DNA of 64,000 bases from Arthrobacter sp. zg-Y820 (lineage in GTDB: Bacteria; Actinomycetota; Actinomycetes; Actinomycetales; Micrococcaceae), in assembly GCF_030142155.1 (NCBI RefSeq), contig NZ_CP126247.1:1736001-1800000 (forward strand). Reading direction: 5' to 3'. The position numbers were made by a program, and so were the translations under genes. How positions within the stretch are numbered: the first letter of the stretch is position 1; the number at the start of each line of letters is the position of its first letter. Shown here piece after piece: positions 1-8,842 of this stretch. A model generated the notes under the pieces. It was not told the origin of the DNA. It ran no database searches and worked only from the letters and a program-made list of their open reading frames with translations.

Positions 1-945
1 GTCGAAGGGCAGCTTGTCGCTGATGATCAGCGCATACTTCTGCCAGTTTTCGATGATGTCCTCGGTGACCTCGAAGATCTCGGTCGGATAGCCCATGGCA
101 AACACGATGGTCAGCTCCGTGGTGAGGATGGACCCGAAGTCGAGCTCAACCGGCTTCTTGTGGACGGCGACAATGCCGAGCGTTGCGCCCTGCTTGGCGA
201 TGCCGGCAACGGTGGCCGGGATGACCGGTGCGCCGGCGGCATCGAGGAAGATGTCGGTGCCGGAGCGCACACCGCGGACCATCATGCTCGATCCGTCCCC
301 GTGCAGCTCCACGAGCCTGGCGGCCACGTCTTCGTCAGCGGAGTTGATGACGGCGTCAGCGCCGATTTGCAGGGCCTTCTCCAGCCGGGACGGAATGAGG
401 TCTACGACGACGATGTGACTGACTCCGCGGCGGCGGTACCCCAGGAGCGCCCCAAGCCCGATCGGCCCGGCGCCGAAAATGACCACTCTGTCACCGGGCC
501 TGGGCTCGGTGCGGTTCACGGCATGAAGGGCCACCGCCATCGGTTCGTTCAGGGCCGCCACCTCCCACGGAATGTCCTTGGGGATGACCTTGAGCTGGCG
601 TCCGGGCTCTGCGTCCCGGACCACCACATACTCGGAGAGCGCGCCCTGCGCGCCGCCGCTGCCCAGCAGGCCGTCGGTGAAGGCCATCGTGTCGATGACC
701 ACGTGGTCGCCCACGGTGAGACCGTCGACGTCGGCCCCTGCCTCGGCCACCTCGGCGGCAGGTTCGTGGCCCAGCGGCGTGGCGCCCTGCCGCGGCGGAA
801 TCCCGCCTATCTGGCTGTACATGGCATCGGAACCGCAGATTCCACAGGCCTTGATCTTCAGCAGGACATCGTGGGGGCCGACCGCGGGCCGGTCCACCTC
901 AACCCATTCGTTGGTGTTTGGACCGGTGACGTAAACAGCCTTCAT
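1..945 (-). CDS. Zinc-type alcohol dehydrogenase (MDR family), 3' end outside window
   Basis: Medium-chain dehydrogenase/reductase that should oxidise an alcohol or polyol with NAD(P). The 315 visible codons start at an ATG preceded by GGAGAACACCGCT. The catalytic-zinc region is present: Cys37 in GICGSD and His60-Glu61 in LGHE. The four-cysteine structural-zinc loop typical of many family members is not visible after residue 85. A Rossmann glycine motif (FGAGPIGLG) follows around residue 150. The gene runs off the left edge, so the C-terminus and operon partners are unknown. Substrate cannot be assigned; sorbitol/threonine-dehydrogenase-like enzymes are the nearest type. Confidence 0.85.
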   Translation of the reverse strand, partial: MKAVYVTGPNTNEWVEVDRPAVGPHDVLLKIKACGICGSDAMYSQIGGIPPRQGATPLGHEPAAEVAEAGADVDGLTVGDHVVIDTMAFTDGLLGSGGAQGALSEYVVVRDAEPGRQLKVIPKDIPWEVAALNEPMAVALHAVNRTEPRPGDRVVIFGAGPIGLGALLGYRRRGVSHIVVVDLIPSRLEKALQIGADAVINSADEDVAARLVELHGDGSSMMVRGVRSGTDIFLDAAGAPVIPATVAGIAKQGATLGIVAVHKKPVELDFGSILTTELTIVFAMGYPTEIFEVTEDIIENWQKYALIISDKLPFD

Positions 946-1066
946 AGCGGTGTTCTCCTTTGGTGCTCCCGGGAATGTCCCTGACCAGAATATTACGCGG
1001 GGGTTGAATGGGGTCTCCGGCGTTGTGTCCACCACAGGCAAGGGGCTGGCCGTGTGAGTATTGCCC

Positions 1067-2281
1067 ATGACTAATTCGCAACGGCGGGCAGCGCATGGCT
1101 GGGCCGTGGTTTTGGCGGCGACAGCACTGATCGCGTTTATTGTTGCCACCGGATTGTTCCTGGGCGATGCCATGCTGCTCCCCGGCGTCAATATGCTCCG
1201 GTTCCTCCTGGCGGCGTTTGTTGGGCCACTCGCCTTCGCCGTCTCAGTTGTCCTGGTGCTGTACTCATCCGAGCGGCTCTCCGGCGCGGCGGCATTCCGG
1301 ACCGCGGCAGGTGCGGCAGCGGCCTGCGGGCTGGCGGCCGCGAGCGTGGCCAGCTGGTCGGTTGGTTTCGACGCGGCCGATGCGGGACGTGAACTCAGCT
1401 GGTTTGCATCATCGACGTTTTTGTTCTTTTTTCTCGCCTGGGCTGCCGGCACGTTCAGCCTGTACACACCGGTCAGATCGGTGCTGAACGAGATGCGCCG
1501 CCGGCCGGTTCCACGTCTGCAGGGTGTGGTCCTGGCAGCTGTTTCTGCCTTTGCCCTCGGGGGACTGCTGCTGCTGGCACAATTGGTCGGCTCCCTGGCG
1601 GCGGTCCTGCTGCTGGTCCTGGTCCTGCGCTCGGGCAGCACGGCTCAGCCCGCTGCGGCTCCCCGGCCTTCCCCGGCGGAGAGGCCGTCGTTCTCGCCGG
1701 GGCGCACCTTGGCAGAGACCCGGCGGCGAGATGCCGCTGTTGGTGCCGCGGCGCTGGCCAGCGCTGTCGTGGGACTCGGCTGTGCCGTGTTTGCCCTCAC
1801 CGGCAGCAGCTGGGCATCACTGGCCACCGATGGCACGCAGGCCATGAACATTGGCCTGGCCGGCGGCGCACTGGCAGCCATTCCCGCGGCCCTTGCTGCG
1901 GGCGCGGCTCTGGCCGCGGGTTTGGGCAGCGTCATGCACTGGTCGGCCGGGTTGCTGTCCGCGGGTCTTGTCCTGGAAGCGGCCGCCCAATTCGCAGGTG
2001 CCGGGCATCCCGCGCAGTGGCCGCTGACCCTGGCGGCGGCAGCCCTGGCGGGTGTCGCCCTGGCCCTTCCCTGTGGGCGGCTCCTGCCGGGCGGGAAGCG
2101 GCTCCGTGTGGGTGTGACCGCCCTGCTCGGCCTCGGCGGTCTGGTGCCCGGACTGTTCCTCGTGGCGGCCGCTGGATTCACCGCACCGCTGGCCGCCGTC
2201 GCACTCTTTGCCTGGTCCTGGCGGCGCCTGTCCGGGCGGGACGGACAGGCCGGCCCGCGCAGCGTTACCCAGGGGGCCTGA
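1067..2281 (+). CDS. Hypothetical polytopic membrane protein
   Basis: About 404 residues, very rich in Ala, Leu, Gly and Val, with roughly ten predicted membrane-spanning stretches. The first are residues ~12-30 and ~45-65, and the series continues to the C-terminus with a short Arg/Pro-rich loop near the middle. I recognise no catalytic or transporter motif. An in-frame TTG lies two codons upstream at 1061; neither start has a convincing Shine-Dalgarno. It is divergent from the alcohol dehydrogenase on its left and convergent with the SDR gene on its right, so it is probably monocistronic. Function unknown. Confidence 0.65.
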   Translation: MTNSQRRAAHGWAVVLAATALIAFIVATGLFLGDAMLLPGVNMLRFLLAAFVGPLAFAVSVVLVLYSSERLSGAAAFRTAAGAAAACGLAAASVASWSVGFDAADAGRELSWFASSTFLFFFLAWAAGTFSLYTPVRSVLNEMRRRPVPRLQGVVLAAVSAFALGGLLLLAQLVGSLAAVLLLVLVLRSGSTAQPAAAPRPSPAERPSFSPGRTLAETRRRDAAVGAAALASAVVGLGCAVFALTGSSWASLATDGTQAMNIGLAGGALAAIPAALAAGAALAAGLGSVMHWSAGLLSAGLVLEAAAQFAGAGHPAQWPLTLAAAALAGVALALPCGRLLPGGKRLRVGVTALLGLGGLVPGLFLVAAAGFTAPLAAVALFAWSWRRLSGRDGQAGPRSVTQGA

Positions 2282-2292
2282 CCCCGGGCAGC

Positions 2293-3045
2293 CTAAACGT
2301 TGTAGATCTTGCCGGCCGTGATTCCGCCGTCGACAACGAACTCCGCCCCGGTGGAGAAGCTGGACTCATCGCTGGCCAGGAAGAGGACAACACTGGTCAC
2401 CTCTTCCGGTGCGGCCGGCCGGGTGAGGGTGGTTTCGGTAAAGTCGATCGGCTTTTGCCTGCCCATCACGGCGGTCATCGGGGTCTGGATGGACCCCGGG
2501 TGCACCGAGTTGACCCGGACGTGGGATGCGGCCAGCTCCAGTGCGGCCGACTTCGTCAGCCCGCGCAGGCCGAATTTCGACGCCGTGTAACCGTGCATGC
2601 CGGCAACGCCCTCCAGCCCGGCGGTGGAGGAAATGTTAATGACCGACGACGGCGCGGACGCCTTCAGCGCCTCGACGGCTGCGGACATGCCCAGGAAGGG
2701 GCCGGTCAGGTTGATGTCCAGTGCCCGCTGCCAGCGCTCCACCGGGTATTGGCCGAGGGGGCCGCCGTCGAGGATGCCGGCATTGTTCACCAGGACGTTG
2801 AGCCGGCCGAAGGTATCCAGCGTGGTCGCCACGGCCTCGGCCCAGTCCTCGGCGCTGGTGACATTCAGATGCACGTAGCGGGCGGCGTCGCCCAGTTCCG
2901 CGGCCAGGGCGGCACCGGCGTCGTCATTGATGTCCGCAATGATCACCTTGGCGCCTTCACGCACGAAGGCCCGCGCGTGGGAGGCCCCCATGCCGCTGGC
3001 TGCGCCGGTAATCAGGGCTACTTTGTCTTTGAGTCGTTCGCTCAC
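2293..3045 (-). CDS. Short-chain dehydrogenase/reductase (SDR)
   Basis: Classical SDR of 250 residues, NAD(P)-dependent oxidoreductase acting on a hydroxyl/keto substrate. The cofactor motif TGAASGMG is at residues ~13-20, the NNAG motif near 90, the catalytic Ser in NISSTAG, and the YTASK catalytic Tyr/Lys near 150. The GTG start is chosen because AGGAGG lies 8 nt upstream; a longer open frame reaching 3231 lacks such a site. The family resembles 3-alpha/20-beta-hydroxysteroid and cyclopentanol dehydrogenases, but substrate cannot be read from sequence. It is divergent from the aldo/keto reductase at 3249, with about 200 bp between them for promoters. Confidence 0.85.
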   Translation of the reverse strand: MSERLKDKVALITGAASGMGASHARAFVREGAKVIIADINDDAGAALAAELGDAARYVHLNVTSAEDWAEAVATTLDTFGRLNVLVNNAGILDGGPLGQYPVERWQRALDINLTGPFLGMSAAVEALKASAPSSVINISSTAGLEGVAGMHGYTASKFGLRGLTKSAALELAASHVRVNSVHPGSIQTPMTAVMGRQKPIDFTETTLTRPAAPEEVTSVVLFLASDESSFSTGAEFVVDGGITAGKIYNV

Positions 3046-3248
3046 GGTTGCATCCTCCTGTTGAATCGCCGGTTTGTCCGGCATGTCCCGCTGGGTGGGG
3101 CGGGGGGCCCATTCCGACAGGATCCATAATGTCACCGTCCGGCAGACGGGACCGCGGGGAGACCCTCCCGCCTGCCGCTCACCGCTTGTAACCTCAAAGG
3201 GGCGAGGGCGGCGCCGATCGCCGCACGTCACCGACGAAAGGAAAACCG

Positions 3249-4094
3249 ATGGAGAGTGTTTCCCTGAACAACGGCGTCGAAATGCCGATCCTGGGCTTCG
3301 GCGTGTACCAGGTTCCGCCGGATGAGACCGAAGAGGCAGTGACCAACGCGCTGGCCGCCGGATACCGCTCGCTGGACACCGCCGCGGCCTACCAAAACGA
3401 AGATGCAGTGGGGCGGGCTGTGCGGAAGAGCGGCCTGGCGCGCAGCGAATTGTTCATCACCACCAAGCTCTGGATCCAGGACAACGGCGAGGCCACCACC
3501 GCCCGGGCGTTCGAAACCTCGCTGCAGAAACTGGGCATGGAGTACGTGGATCTGTACCTGATCCATCACCCCTTCGGTGATGTGTACGGCGAGTGGCGGG
3601 TGATGCAGCAGATCTATAAGGACGGCGCCGCCCGGGCCATCGGGGTTTCGAACTTCACCCCGGACCGGCTGCTGGATCTGATCCTGCATAACGAGGTGGT
3701 TCCGGCGGTGAATCAGATCGAAACGCATCCGTTCTGCCAGCGGGCGGTGGAAAACCAACTGATGACCGACCGCGGGGTCCGGCATGAATCCTGGGCACCG
3801 TTCGCGGAGGGGAAGAACAACCTCTTCTCGGATCCGACGCTGACCGCCATCGGCGGCGCGCACGGCAAGTCGGTGGCCCAAGTGGTGCTTCGCTGGTTGA
3901 TCCAGCGCGGAGTGGTGGTGATCCCGAAGTCGGTCCGGCCGGACCGGATGGCGGAGAACTTCGACGTGTTCAACTTCGAGCTCAGCCCCCAGGAAATGGC
4001 GTCGATCGCGGATCTGGACACCGGGCAGTCCATGTTCTTCGACCACCGGGATCCGGCAGCCGTCGCCCGGCTCAGCGGAGTCACTCTGGAGTAG
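3249..4094 (+). CDS. Aldo/keto reductase (2,5-diketo-D-gluconate reductase type)
   Basis: NADPH-dependent reductase of 281 residues, normal length for the family. The catalytic tetrad is visible as Asp43, Tyr48, Lys73 and His106 (LIHHP). The family signature GVSNF occurs mid-protein and IPKSVRPDR marks the cofactor-binding C-terminal loop. The ATG start follows GAAAGGAAAACCG. The 3' end overlaps the convergent HTH gene by 14 bp. A second family member at 31649-32506 is only a distant paralog and not part of the recent duplications in this window. Confidence 0.9.
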   Translation: MESVSLNNGVEMPILGFGVYQVPPDETEEAVTNALAAGYRSLDTAAAYQNEDAVGRAVRKSGLARSELFITTKLWIQDNGEATTARAFETSLQKLGMEYVDLYLIHHPFGDVYGEWRVMQQIYKDGAARAIGVSNFTPDRLLDLILHNEVVPAVNQIETHPFCQRAVENQLMTDRGVRHESWAPFAEGKNNLFSDPTLTAIGGAHGKSVAQVVLRWLIQRGVVVIPKSVRPDRMAENFDVFNFELSPQEMASIADLDTGQSMFFDHRDPAAVARLSGVTLE

Positions 4095-4653
4095 GGCCGG
4101 GCGACGGCGTGCCCTGCTTGGTCTCGGGCGCCTTCTGCAGGTCCCGCACCAGGTAGAGCCAGGGGAAGGATCGGCTGCCCACCTGCCAGCCGTCCGTTTC
4201 GTAGTGGGAGGACGGCCGGGTCCAGAGCACGCGGCGGTGTTCCCACTGGGTGTCCGTCTGCAGCATCCGGTGCCGGAGCATGTCGACGCCGATGGTGCGC
4301 CAGCCCAGCCGTCCGGCCAGTTCCAGCTCGGGCATTTCATCGAAGGCCGTGACCGGGCCGAGCCAGCGCTCGCGGGAACCGGGGGCCTGTTCCTCCGGGC
4401 GGGCGCCGAAACGCTGCTGCACCGCCTGCCGGGTCATCCCCAGCTCGCGGCCCAGTGCGGCCCAGCTGACTCCCGCGCTCCGGGCCGCCGCGACGGCTCG
4501 GTGCTGCAGCTGCTGGCTGGCCTGCTCGGCTGCGCCTGCCCGAGCCACTAAGGCGAGGTGGTCCTCCTCGGTGAGGGTCCCGGCGTCGTCGTAGTCGCCG
4601 AGGATCAGTGCGCCGATCTGCTCCTGCAGGTCGGTAACCGGACCGCGGATCAC
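4081..4653 (-). CDS. HTH-containing protein, likely regulator paired with the upstream small membrane protein
   Basis: Predicted 190 residues. A helix-turn-helix is visible around residues 65-85 ([18 protein letters not shown]), preceded by an acidic N-terminal helix region. The C-terminal half is Trp/Tyr-rich and unfamiliar. The GTG start overlaps the stop of the upstream gene as GTGA, so the two genes are translationally coupled. The paired dyads at 4898-4944 in front of the operon are natural candidates for its binding site. It is not a standard named regulator family to my eye. Confidence 0.6.
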   Translation of the reverse strand: MIRGPVTDLQEQIGALILGDYDDAGTLTEEDHLALVARAGAAEQASQQLQHRAVAAARSAGVSWAALGRELGMTRQAVQQRFGARPEEQAPGSRERWLGPVTAFDEMPELELAGRLGWRTIGVDMLRHRMLQTDTQWEHRRVLWTRPSSHYETDGWQVGSRSFPWLYLVRDLQKAPETKQGTPSPGPTPE

Positions 4654-4895
4654 GGCTGTTCCCCGGCATCGCGGCTGGGCAGCCAGTACTCCTTGCCGCT
4701 GCTGTCCGAGTTTCCCCGCCAGACGTACGTGACGGCAAGGTACACGCTGCCCACGATCAGGGTGCCGCCGGCGCCCTGGCACAGGCCTTTGGGGAAACCG
4801 TGCAGGTCGAGCAGCAACCAGGTGGCAAACAGTCCAACCCCAACCAGGAACATCAGTGCGGCGTAAACGGCGGTGAAGATGCGGAAAGTTCTCAT
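4650..4895 (-). CDS. Small membrane protein, apparently leaderless
   Basis: 81 residues with two hydrophobic spans (about 5-27 and 38-55) and a polar C-terminal tail. The function is unknown. The ATG at 4895 is preferred because a promoter fits a leaderless transcript: on the minus strand TTGACG, 17 nt, TTTGAT, then 7 nt to the ATG, with no Shine-Dalgarno. An alternative upstream start at 4931 would lie inside that promoter. It is the first gene of a two-gene operon with the HTH gene at 4081, and two identical-architecture inverted repeats overlap its promoter. Confidence 0.6.
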   Translation of the reverse strand: MRTFRIFTAVYAALMFLVGVGLFATWLLLDLHGFPKGLCQGAGGTLIVGSVYLAVTYVWRGNSDSSGKEYWLPSRDAGEQP

Positions 4896-4897
4896 GG

Positions 4898-4944
4898 TGT
4901 CAATCAAAGCTTGACACCATCGAAACGTCAAGGATTTCTTGACA
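4898..4944. promoter_or_regulatory. Paired inverted repeats TGTCAA-N7-TTGACA overlapping a leaderless promoter
   Basis: Two dyads of the same form and spacing: TGTCAA-tcaaagc-TTGACA at 4898-4916 and CGTCAA-ggatttc-TTGACA at 4926-4944, starting 28 bp apart. The first extends to 9-bp arms (TGGTGTCAA/TTGACACCA). On the minus strand they embed a -35 (TTGACG) and a -10 (TTTGAT) 17 nt apart, directly before the ATG of the small membrane protein. A dimeric repressor, perhaps the HTH protein encoded downstream, is inferred. Confidence 0.6.
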
Positions 4945-5001
4945 CTTTCTTTTTAGGGTCGGGGTTATGGCCTTCGGCAATCCCTGGCCGAAGGGTACGG
5001 G

Positions 5002-5964
5002 CTACCGCACCGACGCCGGAGTCAGCTGCCGCCGCAGCTCGGCGGACAGCTCCGCCAATGCCTGCGGAGCGCTGCGGCACAGCCGAGGGAAGGCAAGGTA
5101 GCCGTGCGGCATGCCCACGTAAGTGGTGACGCGGACCGGGACTCCGACTGCACGCAGGGCAGCGGCGTAGCGCAGTCCGTCGTCGCGGATGGGATCATGC
5201 TCGGCCACCTGGATCAGTGCCGGCGGCAGCCCGGTGTGGTCCGGGGCCAGCAGCGGCGAGGCGTACGGGTTGCTGCGGTCTGCCAGGTCGGGGACGTAGA
5301 GGCTGCCGTAGCGGAGGATGTCCTCCTTGGTGAGGATGGGTGCGTGGGCGTTCTCCTCGATGGATGCGCTGCCCAGGGTCAGATCGGTGGCGGGATAGAT
5401 CAGGCCCTGAAAAGCGATGGCGGGGCCGGAGCGGTCCCGGGACATCAGCGTCAGCACTGCCGCGAGGTTGCCGCCGGCACTGTCGCCCACCACGGCGAGC
5501 CGGCCGGCGTCGGCCTCCCACTCCGCAGCGCGTTCGGCCACCTCGAGCAGCGCGGCATAGCAGTCCTCGGCGGCAGCGGGCCAGGGGTGCGCCGGTGCCA
5601 GCCGGTACTCGAGGGAAACGACGACGGCGCGCGCGTCCCGGGCGATGGTGCTGGCCAGTCCGTCATAGATGTCCAGGTTGCCGACCGTCCAGCCGCCGCC
5701 GTGGATCAGGACCACCAGCGGCAACGTGTCGGCGGCATCTTTTGGCCGGTACACCCGGACGGGGATCCGGCCCTCGGCTCCCGCGGCGGTCTCGTTCCTG
5801 ATCTTCACGCCCGGGGCCATGCCGCCCAGCACCCAGTCCACCACCGGGTTGTGCTTGATGGTGCGCTGCTGGTCGGCCAGGATCTGCTCCTCGCTCTTGT
5901 GCGCCACAGAGGTTCTGGCCAGCACCTTGCCGACCAGCCGCACTCGGAGATCCAGCTTTGCCAT
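5002..5964 (-). CDS. Alpha/beta hydrolase, hormone-sensitive-lipase (HGGG) esterase family
   Basis: 320-residue carboxylesterase. The oxyanion-hole motif HGGGW lies near residue 82, the nucleophile elbow GDSAGG near residue 155, and Asp and His of the triad lie in the C-terminal AEHDPIRDD and GMPHGY segments. The ATG at 5964 has GGAAAGG upstream; the open frame extends further to 6075 without a good ribosome site. The gene is divergent from the mobA-like monooxygenase, sharing an intergenic region that carries two IclR-type operator candidates, so it may belong to the same catabolic regulon, for example releasing an aromatic acid from an ester. Confidence 0.85.
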   Translation of the reverse strand: MAKLDLRVRLVGKVLARTSVAHKSEEQILADQQRTIKHNPVVDWVLGGMAPGVKIRNETAAGAEGRIPVRVYRPKDAADTLPLVVLIHGGGWTVGNLDIYDGLASTIARDARAVVVSLEYRLAPAHPWPAAAEDCYAALLEVAERAAEWEADAGRLAVVGDSAGGNLAAVLTLMSRDRSGPAIAFQGLIYPATDLTLGSASIEENAHAPILTKEDILRYGSLYVPDLADRSNPYASPLLAPDHTGLPPALIQVAEHDPIRDDGLRYAAALRAVGVPVRVTTYVGMPHGYLAFPRLCRSAPQALAELSAELRRQLTPASVR

Positions 5965-6104
5965 GGTGGTGCCTTTCCGTCGGTCCTGTCGCACTAGGCC
6001 TGAATATAGTCCTCCACAGCCTGCCGCGCCGGGCGGCGGGCAGGCCGGCGCCGCTCTGCTTGTGATGCGTGCCATATCCCAGTATGGTGACTACACCGCT
6101 TGCG

Positions 6105-6141
6105 GTTCGACTATCGAACGTAGTGTTCAAATAACGAACAC
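6105..6141. promoter_or_regulatory. Two GTTC-N7-GAAC dyads, candidate IclR operators
   Basis: GTTC-gactatc-GAAC at 6105-6119 and GTTC-aaataac-GAAC at 6125-6139 have identical arms and spacing and start 20 bp apart, about two helical turns. The first has 6-bp arms (GTTCGA/TCGAAC) and the second GTGTTC/GAACAC. They lie between the esterase and the monooxygenase-IclR operon, where the IclR protein encoded at 8088 would be expected to act on one or both promoters. Confidence 0.6.
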
Positions 6142-6180
6142 CGTCCGGCGGGCACCATCCACGACGAAGTGAGGACACCC

Positions 6181-8091
6181 GTGCAGTTCCACCACCACGG
6201 CTACGTATCCGGCGATCCGCGCATCCAGCCGGCCGCCGGCGTCGGCATCAACCGCCCCGGCGACCTTCCGGCGGAAGTCGACGTGCTCATCGTGGGCTCC
6301 GGACCCGCCGGCATGCTCGCCGCAGCCCAGCTGTCGCAGTTCCCGGACATCACCACCCGGATTGTGGAACGCCGGGACGGGCGGCTGGCCATCGGCCAGG
6401 CCGACGGCATCCAGGCCCGGAGCGTGGAAACCTTCCAGGCCTTCGGGTTCGCCGAGGAGATCACCGCCGAGGCCTACCGGATCACCGAAATGGCGTTCTG
6501 GCGGCCGGACCCCGCGGATTCCTCACGCATCATCCGGTCCGGCCGGGCCCTCGACGACGAATCGGGCATCAGCGAATTCCCGCACCTGATCGTCAACCAG
6601 GCCCGCGTGCTGGATTACTTCGCCCGGTACATGGCCAACTCGCCCACCCGGATGGCGCCCGACTACGGCTTCGAATTCCGCAGCCTGGAGGTCGACGACG
6701 ACGCCGAGTATCCGGTCACCGTCACCCTCCTGCACACCGCCGGCCCGGACGAGGGCACCGAGCGAACGGTGCGCGCCAAGTACGTGGTCGGCGCTGACGG
6801 CGCGCGCAGCAAGGTCCGCCAGTCCATCGGCTGCACCCTCGCCGGCGACAAAGCCAACCACGCCTGGGGCGTGATGGACGTCCTGGCCGAAACTGACTTC
6901 CCCGACATCCGCACCAAGTGCGCCATCCAGTCCGCCGACGGCGGCAGCATCCTGCTCATTCCGCGCGAGGGCGGCCACCTGTTCCGGATGTACGTGGACC
7001 TGGGCGTGGTTCCCGAGGATGACAACGGTGCGGTCCGCAAAACGACCGTCGAGGAAATCATCGGCAAGGCCAACGAGATCCTGCAGCCCTACACGCTCGA
7101 TGTCCGCCACGTCGCCTGGCACAGCGTCTACGAGGTGGGCCACCGGCTCACCGACCGGTTCGACGACGTCCTGCCGGCCGACCTGGGCACCCGGACCCCG
7201 CGCGTGTTCATCGCCGGCGATGCCTGCCACACCCACAGCGCCAAGGCCGGGCAGGGCATGAATGTTTCCATGCAGGACGGCTTCAACCTGGGCTGGAAGC
7301 TCGGCCACGTGCTCGACGGCCGCAGCCCGGAAAGCCTGCTGTCCACCTACTCGGCCGAACGCCAGGTGGTGGCCAAGAACCTCATCGACTTCGACAAGGA
7401 GTGGTCAACACTCATGGCCAAGCGGCCCGAGGAGTTCGAAAATCCCTCGGACCTTGAGGACTTCTACGTGAGCACCGCCGAATTCCCGGCCGGATTCATG
7501 ACCCAGTACACGCCGTCCATCCTCATTGCCGAGCCCACCCACCAGGACCTGGCCACCGGCTTTCCCGTCGGCAAGCGCTTCCGGTCGGTACCGGTGCGGC
7601 GGGTCTGCGACGCGAACACGGTCCACCTCGGCCACCTGGCGCAGGCCGACGGCGCCTGGCGGATCTATGTCTTCGCCGATCCCGCGGCGGCCGGAACCTC
7701 GTCGGCGGTGACCGATCTCGCCGACTGGCTGGCCACCGCGCCGGAGTCACCCCTGGCCGCGGTTCCGGAGGGTGTTGACCGCAGCGCCTGGTTCGATGTG
7801 AAAGTCATCTACCAGCAGCCGCACACCGGCATCGAGATCGGCGCCGTGCCGGCGGTGTTCAAGCCGCAGACCGGACCGTTCCAGCTCACCGACCTCGCGA
7901 AGGTCTTTGGCACCAACCCCGGAGAGGACATTTTCGACCAGCGCGGCATTGACCGGTCCGGCGTCGTCGTGGTGGTCCGCCCGGACCAGTATGTTGCCAA
8001 CGTCCTGCCGCTGACCGCGACGGCGGAACTCGCCGAGTTCTTTGCCCCGCTGCTGCCGGCCCGCCGGATCGCCGCCGTGGAATTGCCGTGA
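6181..8091 (+). CDS. mobA: FAD-dependent aromatic monooxygenase, 3-hydroxybenzoate 4-monooxygenase-like
   Basis: 636-residue flavoprotein hydroxylase expected to add a hydroxyl group to a phenolic acid using NAD(P)H and O2, for example 3-hydroxybenzoate to protocatechuate. The FAD motif GSGPAG is at residues ~39-44, the second FAD/NADPH motif around VGADGARS, and the GD motif in IAGDACHTHSAKAGQGMN. A thioredoxin-like C-terminal domain typical of phenol hydroxylases follows. The N-terminus and the region after the GD motif read very like Comamonas MobA from memory. GTG at 6181 is preferred (GAGGA 5-6 nt upstream) over GTG at 6169. The stop overlaps the IclR start as GTGA. No protocatechuate ring-cleavage genes are in this window. 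Confidence 0.85.
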   Translation: MQFHHHGYVSGDPRIQPAAGVGINRPGDLPAEVDVLIVGSGPAGMLAAAQLSQFPDITTRIVERRDGRLAIGQADGIQARSVETFQAFGFAEEITAEAYRITEMAFWRPDPADSSRIIRSGRALDDESGISEFPHLIVNQARVLDYFARYMANSPTRMAPDYGFEFRSLEVDDDAEYPVTVTLLHTAGPDEGTERTVRAKYVVGADGARSKVRQSIGCTLAGDKANHAWGVMDVLAETDFPDIRTKCAIQSADGGSILLIPREGGHLFRMYVDLGVVPEDDNGAVRKTTVEEIIGKANEILQPYTLDVRHVAWHSVYEVGHRLTDRFDDVLPADLGTRTPRVFIAGDACHTHSAKAGQGMNVSMQDGFNLGWKLGHVLDGRSPESLLSTYSAERQVVAKNLIDFDKEWSTLMAKRPEEFENPSDLEDFYVSTAEFPAGFMTQYTPSILIAEPTHQDLATGFPVGKRFRSVPVRRVCDANTVHLGHLAQADGAWRIYVFADPAAAGTSSAVTDLADWLATAPESPLAAVPEGVDRSAWFDVKVIYQQPHTGIEIGAVPAVFKPQTGPFQLTDLAKVFGTNPGEDIFDQRGIDRSGVVVVVRPDQYVANVLPLTATAELAEFFAPLLPARRIAAVELP

Positions 8092-8789
8092 GTCCGACGG
8101 CGTCCACCAGCCAGACGCTCTCCCGCGGCATCCGGGCGCTGGAAGTGATGGCTGATGCCACCGGCGGCCTCACCATCGCCGAGATCGCGGCCGCGCTGGA
8201 CGTCCACCGCTCCATTTCCTATCGGATTCTGCGCACCCTGGAGGAACACTCGCTGGTGCTGCGCGACGACGCCGGCAGGTTCTCCATCGGTCCCGGCATG
8301 GCAACGCTGGCCCGCGGCGTGGGCAACCGGCTGCAGACAGTGGCCATCCCGGAGCTCACCGCCCTGTCCTCCGCCCTGCAGATGACGGCCTTCATCTCCG
8401 TGTGGGACCGGCGCCAGTGCGTCACGCTGGTCTCGGTGGAGCCGCCCCGCGGCGACGGCACCATTGTGCAGCGCCCGGGAACCCGGCACTCCTTCGCCGC
8501 CGGAGCGACCGGCATCGCGATTCAGTCCGCCGTGACGGAGGCTGAGTGGGAGGAACTGGCGCCGGGGGAGGCGTACCGGGAGGAGTCGCGCACGGCGGCC
8601 CGGCTCGGCTACGCGTTCAGCCGCGATGAGGTGATTCCCGGCGTCAGCTCCGTGGCCGTGCCCGTTCTGGCCAGCGGCCAGCTTCCGGCCGCCCTCGCCG
8701 TCGTTTATCTGACCAGTGATGTACCGGCCGAACAGCTGGCCGCCCGCGTGCTGGAGTCGGCCGCCGCCATCGAGCAGCTGCTGCGGTAG
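8088..8789 (+). CDS. IclR-family transcriptional regulator
   Basis: 233 residues. An N-terminal winged helix-turn-helix (residues ~8-65, with LTIAEIAAALDVHRSISYRI as recognition region) is followed by an IclR effector-binding domain. It starts with a GTG overlapping the stop of the monooxygenase gene, indicating co-transcription. IclR proteins next to aromatic hydroxylases usually sense the aromatic substrate. The two GTTC-N7-GAAC dyads at 6105-6139 are its likely targets; that link is inferred from context. Confidence 0.9.
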   Translation: MSPTASTSQTLSRGIRALEVMADATGGLTIAEIAAALDVHRSISYRILRTLEEHSLVLRDDAGRFSIGPGMATLARGVGNRLQTVAIPELTALSSALQMTAFISVWDRRQCVTLVSVEPPRGDGTIVQRPGTRHSFAAGATGIAIQSAVTEAEWEELAPGEAYREESRTAARLGYAFSRDEVIPGVSSVAVPVLASGQLPAALAVVYLTSDVPAEQLAARVLESAAAIEQLLR

Positions 8790-8842
8790 GTTCGGCGTCC
8801 GCGTCAGCGCACCGGGATGCACCCTGAGCACGGCGGGACCAT

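Noticed and set aside
160..984. Long plus-strand open frame of 274 codons at the left end
   Set aside because: It is the antisense shadow of the alcohol dehydrogenase, whose zinc and Rossmann motifs and ribosome site are clear on the minus strand.
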